The translations under genes and the position numbers were made by a program. Shown piece after piece: positions 25,900 through 36,851 of a stretch of DNA of 64,000 bases. The number at the start of each line of letters is the position of its first letter. Position 1 is the first letter of the stretch. The notes below the pieces were generated by a model. It searched no databases. It was not told the DNA's origin and saw only the letters and a list, made by a program, of their open reading frames with translations. Source of the DNA: Geosiphon pyriformis (taxonomy: Eukaryota; Glomeromycota; Glomeromycetes; Archaeosporales; Geosiphonaceae). The stretch spans positions 690,635 through 754,634 of the forward strand of contig JAAOMT010000617.1 of the NCBI GenBank assembly GCA_016748015.1, written 5' to 3'.

Positions 25900-27102
25900 T
25901 CCGAATTGATCTTGAAAAATATAAAAACCATTGTATAAAACTTTGTTGACTATAAAGGGTTCTTTTCACCAGCTAGAGAATTTATTACCATAAACATTGT
26001 CTCTGTCTGAACAATATTCTAATACCAAGTCACCAATACTTAAAGAAAATGTTTTATAGGTTTTCTTTTTCTTAAGCTTTTCTTGGAACTGTTTTATCTT
26101 TTCAAAAACAATTATTTATGCTTCTATCAAGGAGTCAAGAATGGTACCAAGTCTTTTTTGCAAAATGTCTTTGTAGTTTCCTATTGTAATCTCTTTAAAG
26201 GGTATTGTTTCAATATTAGTTTCTATTAGTAGTGTTGCCATGTGTTCATAGAGCAGATAAAAAGGTTCATAACTTGTTATGTCATGATTTACAGTTCTAT
26301 AAGCAAACAAAGCTGAAAGCAGTACTTTGTCCCATAAGTTTGTTTCTTCACTGGTTTTGGCTAGGGTTTTACATAATGTTCTATTAAAACATTCCACTAG
26401 GCCATTTGTTTAAGGGTAATAAGGGGAGAAAAGTTTATGACATATTCCCATTTTTCTACAAAGTTCTTTAACCAGTGTACTGAGAAAAGCTCTTCCTCTA
26501 TCAGACAAAAGTTTTTTGAGGCAGCCATAATGGCAGATGATATCTTCATAAATAAAATTGGCTATTAAGACTGCTGTTTAGTCTGGGGTGGCTCTTGCTT
26601 CTACTTATTTTGTAAGATAGTCAGTAGTTGTGATAATATATCTGTTGCCATCAGAAGTAATTGTTAAAGGTTTAACAACATCTATACCAATTCTGTTAAA
26701 TGGTTGACCAACAGAGATTGGATGGATATTTTCTTTGCAATTGGGTTTGCCTTTTCTTTGGCAGATGTTACAGGTTTTGATGTATTTAGCAATGTCTTTT
26801 TTTAAGATAGGCCAATAATAGTGAGCTAAAGTTTTCTGAATTGTCTTTGTTTTTCCAAAATGTCCAGCTAATAGATTAGTATGCATGTTGTAAATTACAA
26901 TTTCTTTTTTTTCAAATCTTATGACTCTTTGGGGGTGGTCAGGATCTTTTCTGTTTCTTTTATATAACTGGTTCTGGTGGATCAAATAGAAATTTAATTG
27001 TTTGTGTAAATGTTCTCTTTGTTGTCGAGTGTAGTCTGATGAGTATTGTCTTTTACCCAAAAATTCTATTAAGGCAGAATAGTTGTCCAAGTCCATTATC
27101 AT
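25900..27102 (-). pseudogene. integrase pseudogene of element G
   Basis: Starts MIMDLDNYSALIEFLG at 27102. The zinc-binding region has the pair HTN and GHF and the CNIC box; the core has GIDVVKP, LLSDRGRAFLS and TNGLVECFNRTL, which hold the three catalytic acids D, D, E. Stops break it, for example a TAA directly before the TNGLVE motif (family CAA). The C-terminal part overlaps ORF3. The frame differs from the RNase H frame by +1. Confidence 0.8.
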
Positions 27103-27159
27103 GTTTGTTTATGAGAAAGTTATTAATAATTAAGTTGGTTTGGTTTGAGAGATTGTACT

Positions 27160-28469
27160 GTCACTGGATGGTAAGTCTAGAGAAAATGTCAGCATTTTGA
27201 TAATTAGTTCCTTTGCAGTATTGAATATCATAGTCGAATTCATCCAGATAGAGTATTCAGTAAATTATCTGTTTATGTTCCAGATTTTTTTTATTGTGCA
27301 GCCAAACTAAGACTTGATGGTCTGTTATTACCAGGAATTTGGCACCAAAAAAATATTGGTCCCAATAGCTAGTAGTCCAGACTACTGCTAAGCATTCTTG
27401 TTCAGTTATTGAATAGTTCTTTTCTGCTGGTGTGAGAGATCTACTGGCATACACTATAGCATATTCTCTGTCATCTTCATCTTTTTGTGAGAGTACAGCA
27501 CCAAGTCTGTAACCAGATGCATTAGTGTAGAGGATAAAAAATTGGTCCAGGTCAGGTTGCTTAAGAATTGGTTCAATAACAAGTTTTTTCTTTAGGATTT
27601 TAAAGGCTTTTTGCTGGTATGTGCTCCAGTGATAATTGACATTTTTTCTGAGTAGCTGGTTGAAAAGAAAGGCAATTTTGGAGAAATCCTTGATGAATTT
27701 GCAATAGTAAGAAGCCAAACCAAAGAAAGAGCATAGTTCAGAAACATTTATTGGTTGTCTAATGGTTTGAATCTTTTCAACTTTGGCTGGGTTAGGGAAG
27801 ATTTCATCTTTTGTAATAAGATGTCCAAAGAACTGAGTGGATTAATGTCCAAAGAAAGATTTGATTGGGTTGATCTTAAGGCCAGCATTCCTTAGCAGAT
27901 CAAAAACCTTTTGCAAATGTTCAAGGTGTTCATCCCAGGTTTTTGAGTATACCATTATATCATCCAAGTAAACTAGAACAAAATTTTTCTTTTACTGATT
28001 CAAACACCTTGTCTATTAGGCATTGAAAGGTGAGAGGGGTATTTGTGAGACCAAAAGGCATAACTGTTAATTCGTAGGTACCATACTTGGTGATGAAGGC
28101 AGTTTTCTTTTTGCTTTCTGGATTCATCTCTACTTGCCAGAATCCAGCAGTTAAGTCAATAGTTGAGAAGAAAGCAGCACTATTGAATTTGTCTAGCATT
28201 GCATCAATTTTGAAGAGTGGGTACATGTCTCTTATAGTGATGGCATTTAATTAGTGGTAGTCAACACAGAAGCATAGGGTTCCACCTTTCTTGGATACCA
28301 CTACAACTGGGAAAGCCCATTCGCTCTTGGTTTCTTGTATGAATCTAAAATCTTTCATTCTGTTTATCTCTTTCTTGATAAACTCATCATTATGACAATT
28401 GGATTGATAAGGCTTCAAATGTATGAGACGAGTTTCTCTGATTGTGATGGTGTGTTGTATCACATGGGT
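27160..28469 (-). pseudogene. RT-RNase H pseudogene of element G
   Basis: RT blocks at 28251-28463 and 27960-28226 show FCVDYH, STIDLTAGFWQVEM and the PFGLTN motif. A frameshift near 27985 cuts just before the YLDD box. RNase H (27257-27718) has LYTNASGYRLGAV (first catalytic Asp changed to Asn) and VITDHQVLVWL. RT and the protease ORF share one frame, separated by a TGA that replaces a CGA-type arginine codon near 28467. Confidence 0.8.
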
Positions 28470-29846
28470 TCATCTAGAGGTATCACCTTTTTTTGAGATA
28501 ACTGGGCTGTTTCTAGCCAATAGATTTTCAATATCTATTTTTCTTTCTTCTGAGGAAGGTTTTTTTTGTTTTACAACAAGTGATTGGATCTCAGGTGGTT
28601 CATTTTCAAAAGATTTCTGTACTTCTTTTATTTCTTCTCTGGGTATCAAACTGATTGGTTCCCAATCTTTGTAATAGATCAGGCAAGATTTGCATTCATC
28701 ACTGGGAGAATACAAAGGTTTATTGCACCAGCATCTGGCACAAAGACCATACCACCAATAACTGTATTTGGCTTTTTTGCCAGGCTTTCGGTCAAAGGTT
28801 CTTTTAAGGATATCATAATAAGACCAGCAGATCAGCTTGCCATTTACCATGATTTCTTCTTTATCTGCTTTGACATTATCTAATGGTTTGTTATTGATAG
28901 TAAAGATGGTATAGACAAGTTCAGCAGTTTCTTCTTGTTTTTTTTGTTCATCTTCTTCATTACTTTTTTCATCATCTGACTCATTTGATTGCTCTTTTTC
29001 TTGGCTTTGTTTGGGTACTGGAGGAGTTGTCCAATGGTAATACTTAACCACAATGGGTTTTTCACCACATCTGATGGTCAGTTCACAAAGTTCATAATTA
29101 AGCAAGGCTTTTGCTTTCTTGAGTCATTTATTGCCAACTATTATGGTGTATTCTTTTGCTTCAGATACTTCTATGTCAGTTTCAATACTAATGTCATTGA
29201 TTCGGACAGGAACAGCTTTGGCTATGCCCAAACCTTTCTTCTTGTTACCATGTACATTGGTCATTAGTTGTGTAGATGGTTCATCAATTTTTCTGCCAAT
29301 TACTTCTAAGACAGTGTTTGGCAATGACACTAACAGATGATCTACTGTTCAGGATTAGATCAATGAAATAACCAGCCACTTGGGTCTTACAAATAAAAGG
29401 GGTGACATTGTTGTTGTTAGCAAGTCCAGCTTAACATGGGCACTTGTTAATTTTTAGTGTTTTTTTCTTAGGAATCAAAGATTTGTGAAGGTCTTTTCTG
29501 AATTGGGGATGAGTCATTAACTGGCCAAAGGTAATGTGTACAGGAGTTTCTATGAAATTTTTGACAATGGAATAAGGACCAGATTTTTGCACTATTTCTG
29601 AAAGTTCTAACTTTGGAGGATTTTTGAAAACTTTGGCTTTTGGTGGTTTATTGTTATCAGCTATTAATGTGGAAGCTTTATTGAGATCCAATATAAAATC
29701 AACCTTGGCTTTTTTCTTTTTTCTGGTTGATTCTGAGGTGTTGATTGCCAGTTCATTTATGTTATGGTCATCATTAGTTAAGTTAAAAACAAAAAAGGGG
29801 TTTTCTTCTGGTTGGCTTGCACTCTCACCCTTTGGAGGTGCACCTA
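28470..29846 (-). pseudogene. protease / Cys-rich ORF of element G
   Basis: Reached from gag by a -1 shift at the heptamer 29850-29856. In order: basic and Pro-rich N-terminal part (29431-29840), aspartic protease motif near 29350 with DSG drifted to NSR, a +1 insertion near 29310, beta-rich core (GIAKAVPVRIN), an acidic linker, then the Cys module C-x2-C-x-C-x10-C-x2-C (about 28690-28760), which keeps all five cysteines. Function of the Cys module is unknown. Confidence 0.78.
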
Positions 29847-31373
29847 TCAGTTTAAAGACTGATAAACTGTGGCTTCCACTAGAGGATCCTCTCCAAAGAA
29901 ATTGATGTTGGCATAATTAGGTCTTTGATTAGGAGCATTGTTGTTGATAGATCTGTTGTTTTGATTGTCATTATTTCTGGGAACTGGAGAGGACAATGAA
30001 GGATTGTTGCAATCTCTTGAGAAGTGTCCAGTTAATCTACAATGATAGCACACAGATGGGCTATGATTTTGCTGTTTTTGATATGGTGGTTGTTGGGACT
30101 GATGGGGTTCAAATCTGGGTCTTTGGGGTTGTTGATTTTCTCCAACTGCTTGGGCCAATGGTTCTAATAGCCAGGCAAAATTAGCTGTAAGTCTATCTAT
30201 TAACTGTTTATTTGGGTCTTGAGTTTGAACAGTAAAAGAGATAGCAGCTATTTGGAGAGCAGGAGTGAAGACTAGAAGTGTAGATCCCAAATGCATTCTT
30301 TGGTTATCTTCAATCCTTTGAGCTAATTCAATAGCCATATCCATTGTGAGATTGTTTTTGAGGGCCAAGAAAGGCCAGAGAGCATATGATAGATCAGTTT
30401 TCAATCCTTTTGTAAAGGAATGAATCTTTTGCTCTTCTGTCCAGTTTTTTCCAGAATCTACACGTTTGATTAGCTTTTTGATAGCTTTGGCATATTCAGT
30501 CACTACTTCTCCAGGGCCTTGGGTTCTTCTTTCCAGTTCTATGCGCCATTTGGATATTAATATTGGAGTTCTGAATTTTGTTTCAAACCGGGTAGTAAAA
30601 GAGGTGTTGTCTTTTCCAGCATTTGCTGGTGCCCATTTAATGATTCTTTGTTGAGCATTGGCATTGGTTTCTTGTGAGAACCAAGTAGCAAAAGAGCCTT
30701 GGAGGTAGCCACCAACAATTTGGAACTTGTATTCATTATCATATTGGTTTGCTGTGGCAGCTCTCTCAAAATCATCCAGCCATTCAATTGGATCTTGGGT
30801 ATCATCTCTGAATAATGGTAATAGAGTGTTGTTTTTTTGCCCTAAAGCAGTCTATATATCTTGGAAGATGATCAGAATGTTTTATTGTAGAGGGTCTTGA
30901 GCCATTGGTTTAGATGTAACTGTTTGTGTAGAGTGTTCTGATTCACTTAAAAAGAGATCAAAAACAGGAACAGTTTGATAGCTTTCTTCTTTTGTTTCAA
31001 GAGGAGTTTCAGTTGATTGATGAGCAGCAATCCAAATGTGGATTTGATGATTCAGATATTCAAAATCAGAGGGCTGTTGTTCAAAGATTGTGGAGTATAA
31101 AAGTTGATTGATGCTGTTATTTCTTTTTTCAAAGTTGTCTTCAAAATAAGCTTGATCAAAGTAATAAGTTGTATAGGCTGTGTAGGTTTCAGCTGAATGC
31201 TCATTCAGGAACCAGTTCTAAAAGTCTTGGAATTGTCTGCTGGATTGTTCTTCAATGGGAAAGGAAATCAAGCAGGAGGGCAAAGGATTGAGTTCAATAA
31301 AGTCTAGATTGTTTTTGTTGTGTGCTTCAAAGTGTTCTTCTGATTATTGTAACAGATATGAATAATCACTCAT
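29847..31373 (-). pseudogene. gag pseudogene of element G
   Basis: ATG at 31371-31373; TGA at 29847-29849 directly after the TTTAAAC heptamer. The open block 29847-30503 contains the central gag region and an intact zinc knuckle CYHCRLTGHFSRDC (C-x2-C-x4-H-x4-C). Upstream parts have stops replacing Gln and Trp codons. Gag would package element RNA through the knuckle. Confidence 0.82.
29850..29856 (-). promoter_or_regulatory. -1 frameshift heptamer TTTAAAC (element G)
   Basis: In the gag frame it reads T TTA AAC followed at once by the TGA stop. The downstream hairpin sequence (29826-29848) is identical to the hairpin part of element K. The protease ORF is in the -1 frame. Confidence 0.72.
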
Positions 31374-31425
31374 ACAATAGGAAACAAAGTAAATTTTGAC
31401 AACCTTACAGGAAGCACCACTTTTA

Positions 31426-32174
31426 TGTTATGGGTTGGAGTAATAAGCTAATAGATAGCAAGGGAGAACAGAATTGTAGAGTGATAAAAATAATCAAAGG
31501 GAATTCAACTTCAAAAAGCGAATTGAATGAGTATAGATTCAATGTGTAAGATCAGTCTTATAAAATATCTCAGTCACTATGCTTTTCAAAGTAACCAGAG
31601 AATCTGAAGGTAGAAAAATAGTCTGTACTGTCAACAAATGATCACACTTGGTATAATTCTATGCCTCATGTTGGCACTCTTAGAATTCAATATCAAGTAT
31701 CAGATGTGCTCTTTAGTTATATTTTATTCAATAATTTTCAAATATTGCAATTACACATTTCAGGAAAAGACAGGTAAACACCAACAAGTAATCTTTTATC
31801 CCAAAGATGTTTGAATACTTGAAGGTAGGGAAAGGGAAATTAGCAATAAGAGAATGATTGAGATGAAAGTTGTTATTTTATTTATTTAATTCCTTGATTT
31901 TTAACATACTTTTCTACAGCTAAAAGATTCATTGCTTATATAGCTATCAAAAGTGGTCAATGATCAGGTCAACAGTCAGGTCAATAATTAGATCAATAAT
32001 CAGGTCAATAATTAGGTCATTGATCAGGTCAATAATTAGGTCAATGATTAGGTTAACAGTCAGGTCATTGATCAGATCAATGATTACTTTCTAAAAATAG
32101 AGTGGCTAATTTATATGACATTAGTGGCTAATACATGTGATAATTAATAAGTAGTATAAGTTTCAACCATAACA
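31426..32174 (-). repeat. 5' LTR of element G
   Basis: Ends TGTTATGGG and CATAACA. It carries a 12-bp unit array at 31955-32087. A primer-binding-like CACCAC region (minus strand TGGTGC) lies next to it at about 31414-31422. Confidence 0.93.
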
Positions 32175-32178
32175 ATAT

Positions 32179-32259
32179 TAACCAAAAAAAAATATTACAA
32201 TAAAAATTATTTAAGTAAATTTTGTATTTAATATAAAAAAAAATAATAAATTATTATTA
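32179..32259. other. AT-rich stretch, nothing assigned
   Basis: A and T runs including an ATT-rich stretch. It may be the 3' tail of L3 or drifted family I sequence. No gene is seen. Confidence 0.4.
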
Positions 32260-34530
32260 TTATTTTTATTTATTGCTTAATAAATGCAGCCCAAAAGCTA
32301 CCTAGTACTATACATCAAACTAAGTAATCTAAACTAGATGCTAATCATGTATTTTCTACACGTGACTAGTCACTCAGACCAATCAAAAACACATTATGTT
32401 GAAGTCTTAGAAAAAAACTTATTCAAAGAAGACATTTTTTGAATAATACTAAATAAAATAACACTATTAGAAACCAACCCAACCAGTCATTCAGCTGTTT
32501 TTAAGAGATTAGTTTTGATATAAACAGGTTTATAAGTCCAAAAAGACATTAAGTTAGAAAATATATCATTATATATACTAATTAGATGTTTCAAGTTACC
32601 AGACATATCAATATCTTTCATGTAATACTTTTTTTTCAAAAAGATCATCTCTCTTCTCAGCTTATCAACAGTCTTACTAAAGAAACTTATATGCACTAAA
32701 ACCTCATTGATTTTAAGACCAAGAGCACCACTTAAAACCAAATTATCATTAATAAACTGTTCAAAAGTTGTAACCAAAAAACCAATAGACTTAACAATAG
32801 ACTTAACCAATACAGAAAGCTTAGTTAAATTAGATTTCAAAGAAAACAATTGGAACAGCACCAAAGGATTACCAACAACTGGAGAAAAGACAAAAAGTGA
32901 CAGAGATGGAAATCCAAAGGAGCTTAAAGGAGCAGAAGCTTTGGTATAAGACTTAGGATCAACAAAGCATGATATAAACATCTTGGAAAACTTGAAAAGA
33001 AGAAGTAGAAAAACTTTACAGTTTGTAGCCAGATGGTCTAGTTCTTAATACTTGAAACAATGCTGACAACCAGGAGTTTCTTACCAAATACAGCATTTCC
33101 TCAGTGTACCAATTTTGACAATAGCAGAATTCAAATCAGCTTGGGAACTAAATATAATCAAAACAAACTGAAAATAATGACCAGACTCAAAAAAATGAGA
33201 GATAAAACATGTTTAACTACCAACTTAAGAAATCATATCACTAATTTCAAAAACTGTACATTTAGAAAAAAGATTGACCAACTTGGTCTTAAACTTATTA
33301 CAAAACAAAATAGTCTTATTTTGATTCACCAGAAGAAACATTTTAACACTATTCTTGCCCACCAAGACTGATCAATGATTCAAAACAGACACAGCAGAAT
33401 CCAACTTCTCAAAATAAACTATTATATACTGCCAAATACTAGCAGGCTTCAACACAATACAAATGACACCACCAAACACACTGAGAGCTGTTTTAATATT
33501 AGTAGCAAACACACCCAAGAGCATATTACACAGTGCAACAACAGCAGAAGAGAAACCAAACTCAGAAACCACCAAAAACTTGGCAATTTTGAGGGTGGCC
33601 AAATGTATAAAGCTTGTAAGCTCAACCAAAAACACAGCTTTCAAAGACACTTGAGAAGCAAACTCCATACAAAACAGTTTCACATTGTCTTTTAATACTG
33701 ACTTTGCATCCAAAAAACCATGTACTGACTAAAAAACAGCCTTAACATAAGCCAATTTGATCTTAAAAGTAGCACCAGGCACCAGAGCGGAGGCCATTTA
33801 CTCAGCAAATCTTTGACAACTAGTAATAGTTTTCTAAACACCACTAGTAACAGTACCAGAAACCAGAGAAGAAGATAATTCAGTTTCTATTTGGTCAGTT
33901 CAGTTCTTAAAAACAGGTGACATCACAGAAGATGGTTGCTTTGCTTCCAAAACTGGCAATGATCTGTCAGAAGACACCACATTTGGCAATATGATCAGTG
34001 GTTGATCTTGGCTCATCTTGAATGATGTGCTGGATAATACAACAGAGATTTTATTTGAGATCTCATTTAAGATCTCATTTAAAACCACAAAGAGATTTGG
34101 TGTAACAATAGCAGAGACAAGTAACTGCCTTTACTTTTCTGAATTTTTGGTCTTTTTAACCATTTTCTTTTAAGAGAAGGTGCTAAAAGCACCAAACATT
34201 GAAGCTATGGAGAGGAATACTAGTTTGTTAACTGGTCTATTATTAAACACTTTTGGGCTCTTAGTAGAAGTGGAGGCAACACTAGGACTAATCCAAATGT
34301 GTCTTTTTAAGAAAACTTTAACTGGTAAAAAACCAGCCAAAGAAGAAGAAGTTAATTCAGTAGTTACCAAAGGCAGTTTTTTATAATTACTAGATAAAAA
34401 AAAGGCTTCTAAAACGTTTTGCCTAGTTGTTTCTACAACAGAAAGAGCTCCTTTGGTTGAAATTTTATTAGATATCTCAAAAAAAATATTAGGTACAGCT
34501 TTTTTACTCTTTGCTTTGATCATGGTCATA
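32260..34530 (-). mobile_element. L3: ORF1-only LINE unit
   Basis: A minus-strand unit with one long decayed ORF (34529 to about 32390), followed by about 130 bp that match the 3' end of LINE L1, including the palindrome GTGACTAGTCAC (32362-32373) and a GTACTAG-TAGC block. No endonuclease or RT sequence lies between ORF1 and the 3' end. It is either a non-autonomous LINE or a deletion derivative. It lies head to head with L1. Confidence 0.7.
32390..34529 (-). pseudogene. LINE ORF1-type protein (L3)
   Basis: Starts MTMIKAKSKK. Open blocks: 34170-34529 (basic, with KRHIWISPSVAS), 33900-34088, 33372-33713 (fold-like block with VKLFCMEFASQ and WQYIIVYFEKLDSAV, resembling an RRM-like ORF1 domain) and 32487-32981. 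A decayed zinc knuckle is at about 33019-33059 (second Cys now Tyr, Gly now Asp). The last block is a helical C-terminal region ending LNKFFSKTST and a stop. ORF1 proteins of LINEs bind RNA. Stops are single transitions from Gln, Trp or Arg codons where I checked. Confidence 0.7.
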
Positions 34531-34539
34531 AAATTAAGA

Positions 34540-34930
34540 AGACAAAGAGTTTATATTAATTATCTTATTATTTTTTTATATATATTAAAGAAATTTAATT
34601 ATTAATAAATATGTTAAAAGATAAAATTTTTATATATAATTATTAATTGCTAATTTTTTAATATTATAATGTTTATTTACTATCAAAAATAATAATATAA
34701 CATACATAATTTGTGTTAAAAAATTAGTTTTTAAAAAATAATACAAAAAATTTTTGGGTTTTTTTAAGTTTTTTAAATTGGTTTTATTTAAAGTTATTGT
34801 TTTTGTTTGAAATTTAATTAATAATTACAAAAAATATATATAAATATTCAACAAAAAAATAAGTAAAAATAGTAAAAAATCTTTTTCTTGTCAATTCTCT
34901 GACCACAATAAGAGCAAAATTTTATTAAAG
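34540..34930. other. AT-rich spacer between divergent LINEs
   Basis: About 390 bp of A/T-rich sequence between the 5' ends of L3 (minus) and L1 (plus). It would hold the 5' untranslated and promoter regions of both if these are full-length. I see no TATA box or repeat worth naming. Confidence 0.5.
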
Positions 34931-34936
34931 TTTTAA

Positions 34937-36851
34937 TTGGCCTTTTTTTCTTTCTTTTTTGTTTTTTTTTTAATTATTTCTTTCAATTTTTTTCTTTTTA
35001 TTGCTATAAATTTAGTAAATGTTTCTGCTGGTGGTTCTGGTATTAATTTGGCTGGCTTGGAAATTTGGTTTAGTGGTAAGAAAAAAACTTATGTAAATAG
35101 TATGCACTTTTATAGTCTATTATTTAAGAAGCCAAAAAAGCCTGTAGCTAGTAATGTGATTAATTTGTCTGCTGGTCTTTTGAGCATAAAAAATATTGAT
35201 AAGGCTAGTGTTGAGCCTATGATGTCCTAGGGAAGTAAAGTTGGCAGCATTTCTAGCAGTGTAAGTGGTCTCTCAAATGTTGAAAATATGGTAAACACAG
35301 TTGTCGAAAAAACCAGTTATGCAGAATCTGGTAAGAACAATAATATGAATGAAGCAATGCCAAAAAAAACTTACATGTGGATGTATATGTTAAATAACCC
35401 ACCGAAGCAATCTTTATTCAACCATATGAGTAGCAATAATATTGTGCTGGAACTTCCTTCCCATGTGGTAGTTGGACCCAATCAGTTGCTGCCACTTGAG
35501 TTATGTGTCTTAAGAAAACAAAGCTTCAATTTGACAAAATTTTTCACACTTGATATTGAGATTTTGGCAGTATTTGGAAAGACTATTATTGACAAATTGA
35601 TGACTGTAAAAAAAATTTTTTATCAGTGAGAAAATTCTGGTTAATAATAATTTCAGAAAGGTTTTAGATCGGAAAGTAATTGTTAAGGAGATTCCAATAG
35701 ATCTTCCAAAATTGGCTGTAGAGTCTGCTTTTTCTAAATTTGGTAAGATTATTTCAATTAAAATACAGTTAATTGGTTTATGGCAAAAGACCCTTGTGGA
35801 ATTTGAATTATTTGATATTGTTGAATTGGTTGCTGCTGAATAGTCTGTTTTTATGGGTAAAGATTCAGTTTAGATGATCAAAACTGTTAATAATAAACAG
35901 ATATAAGTATCTAAAGATTATCATAAGACTTTGCTCTATACTTTGCCAATTGGTACAACTGCACATAATTTGTCTGAGCTGTTAATGTTTTATGGTAGGA
36001 AAACTTGTACTATTGGCCATAATCTGGTTATATATGTTCATAATAGATCTGCTGTTGTTTGTTTTGATACTGAAAAATTGAAGAATGTTGCTATTGACTT
36101 CTTGCCAGTTTTCAAGGGTGTAAATTTGCACTGGGCTGGTCTTTCTTTGGCTTGTTGTGCCAAGTGTAAACAATTTGGTCATATTTCTAATGTGTGTTTA
36201 GTTGGTGAGAATTCTGGAGTTTGTGGTAGGTGAGTGGTAACCTCTCATGATTAAGTCCATTTGGCCAACATTTATAAAAAAAAGCAGATGCCTATTGTTT
36301 ACCCAGTTTTTTTTGGTGGCAAAACTTGGGCCCAAGTTGTCAGTGGTTCTTTCTCTCATATGATTCTTACATTTTCTTCTGATACTAGTTCTTTTCTTGG
36401 TGCTGAATTGTCTTCTGGTGCTATGTCTTCTTCATTTATTTCTGCTCCTCTTGGTGTCTCTGGTTTGTATAATTATCTAACATCTTTGAAACACTCTTTG
36501 GAACTTTTAGCCGATCAAGTTTCTGGTGTTTTAAGAAAATTGAGTTTTGTGGAATTGGTGTCTCTGCCACTTGTTTCTTAAGAGCCTTCTTTGGCTGTTT
36601 CTGCATCTTTGATTTTGAGTTCAAATTTTGATATGACTTTGGATAGTGTGTTGATGTCTTCTGTTTTCTCTTTCTCTGTTGTTGATGGTAATGTATCCAG
36701 TTTTGGTTCAAGTAGCTCCAAGATTCTAACCACTAAGGTGGGTAGCTTAGAGTCAAAAATGGTGTCTTTAAAAGCTTTAATCAGTTCAGTGCTGGCTTGT
36801 TTGGATTGTTTGTGCTCTGGTTCAGATTTTTCATTGCCTCTTTTATCTTAA
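34937..36851 (+). pseudogene. L1 ORF1 (nucleic-acid binding)
   Basis: Open blocks: 34937-35230 and 35288-35629 in one frame, then 35931-36233, 36261-36581 and 36591-36851 in another, so one frameshift and several stops. Domains in order: low-complexity N-terminus, an RRM-like block (about 35670-35850, motif FSKFGKIISI), a zinc knuckle CAKCKQFGHISNVC (C-x2-C-x4-H-x4-C, about 36157-36198), and a helical C-terminal part. The first ATG-less start near 34937 is uncertain. The stop TAA (36849-36851) overlaps the ORF2 ATG by one base. Confidence 0.78.

Larger units (their letters stand above)
24368..32174 (-). mobile_element. Family I element G, full length
   Basis: 7,807 bp, minus strand, with LTRs 24368-25115 and 31426-32174 and direct repeats ATAT (24364-24367; 32175-32178). 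All family I genes are present with moderate decay. It is the second-best copy after K and the best one for separating ancestral codons from mutations. It inserted in the integrase tail of the family I remnant to its left. The right flank (32179 on) is too drifted to confirm as the continuation of that remnant. Confidence 0.93.

Noticed and set aside
33010-33060. tRNA-like D-arm string (agccagatggtctagttc)
   Set aside because: No anticodon arm, T arm or acceptor pairing around it; it falls in the decayed zinc-knuckle region of L3.
33060-33695. Plus-strand ORFs of 103 and 106 codons
   Set aside because: Antisense to the L3 ORF1, which has recognisable ORF1 features on the minus strand.
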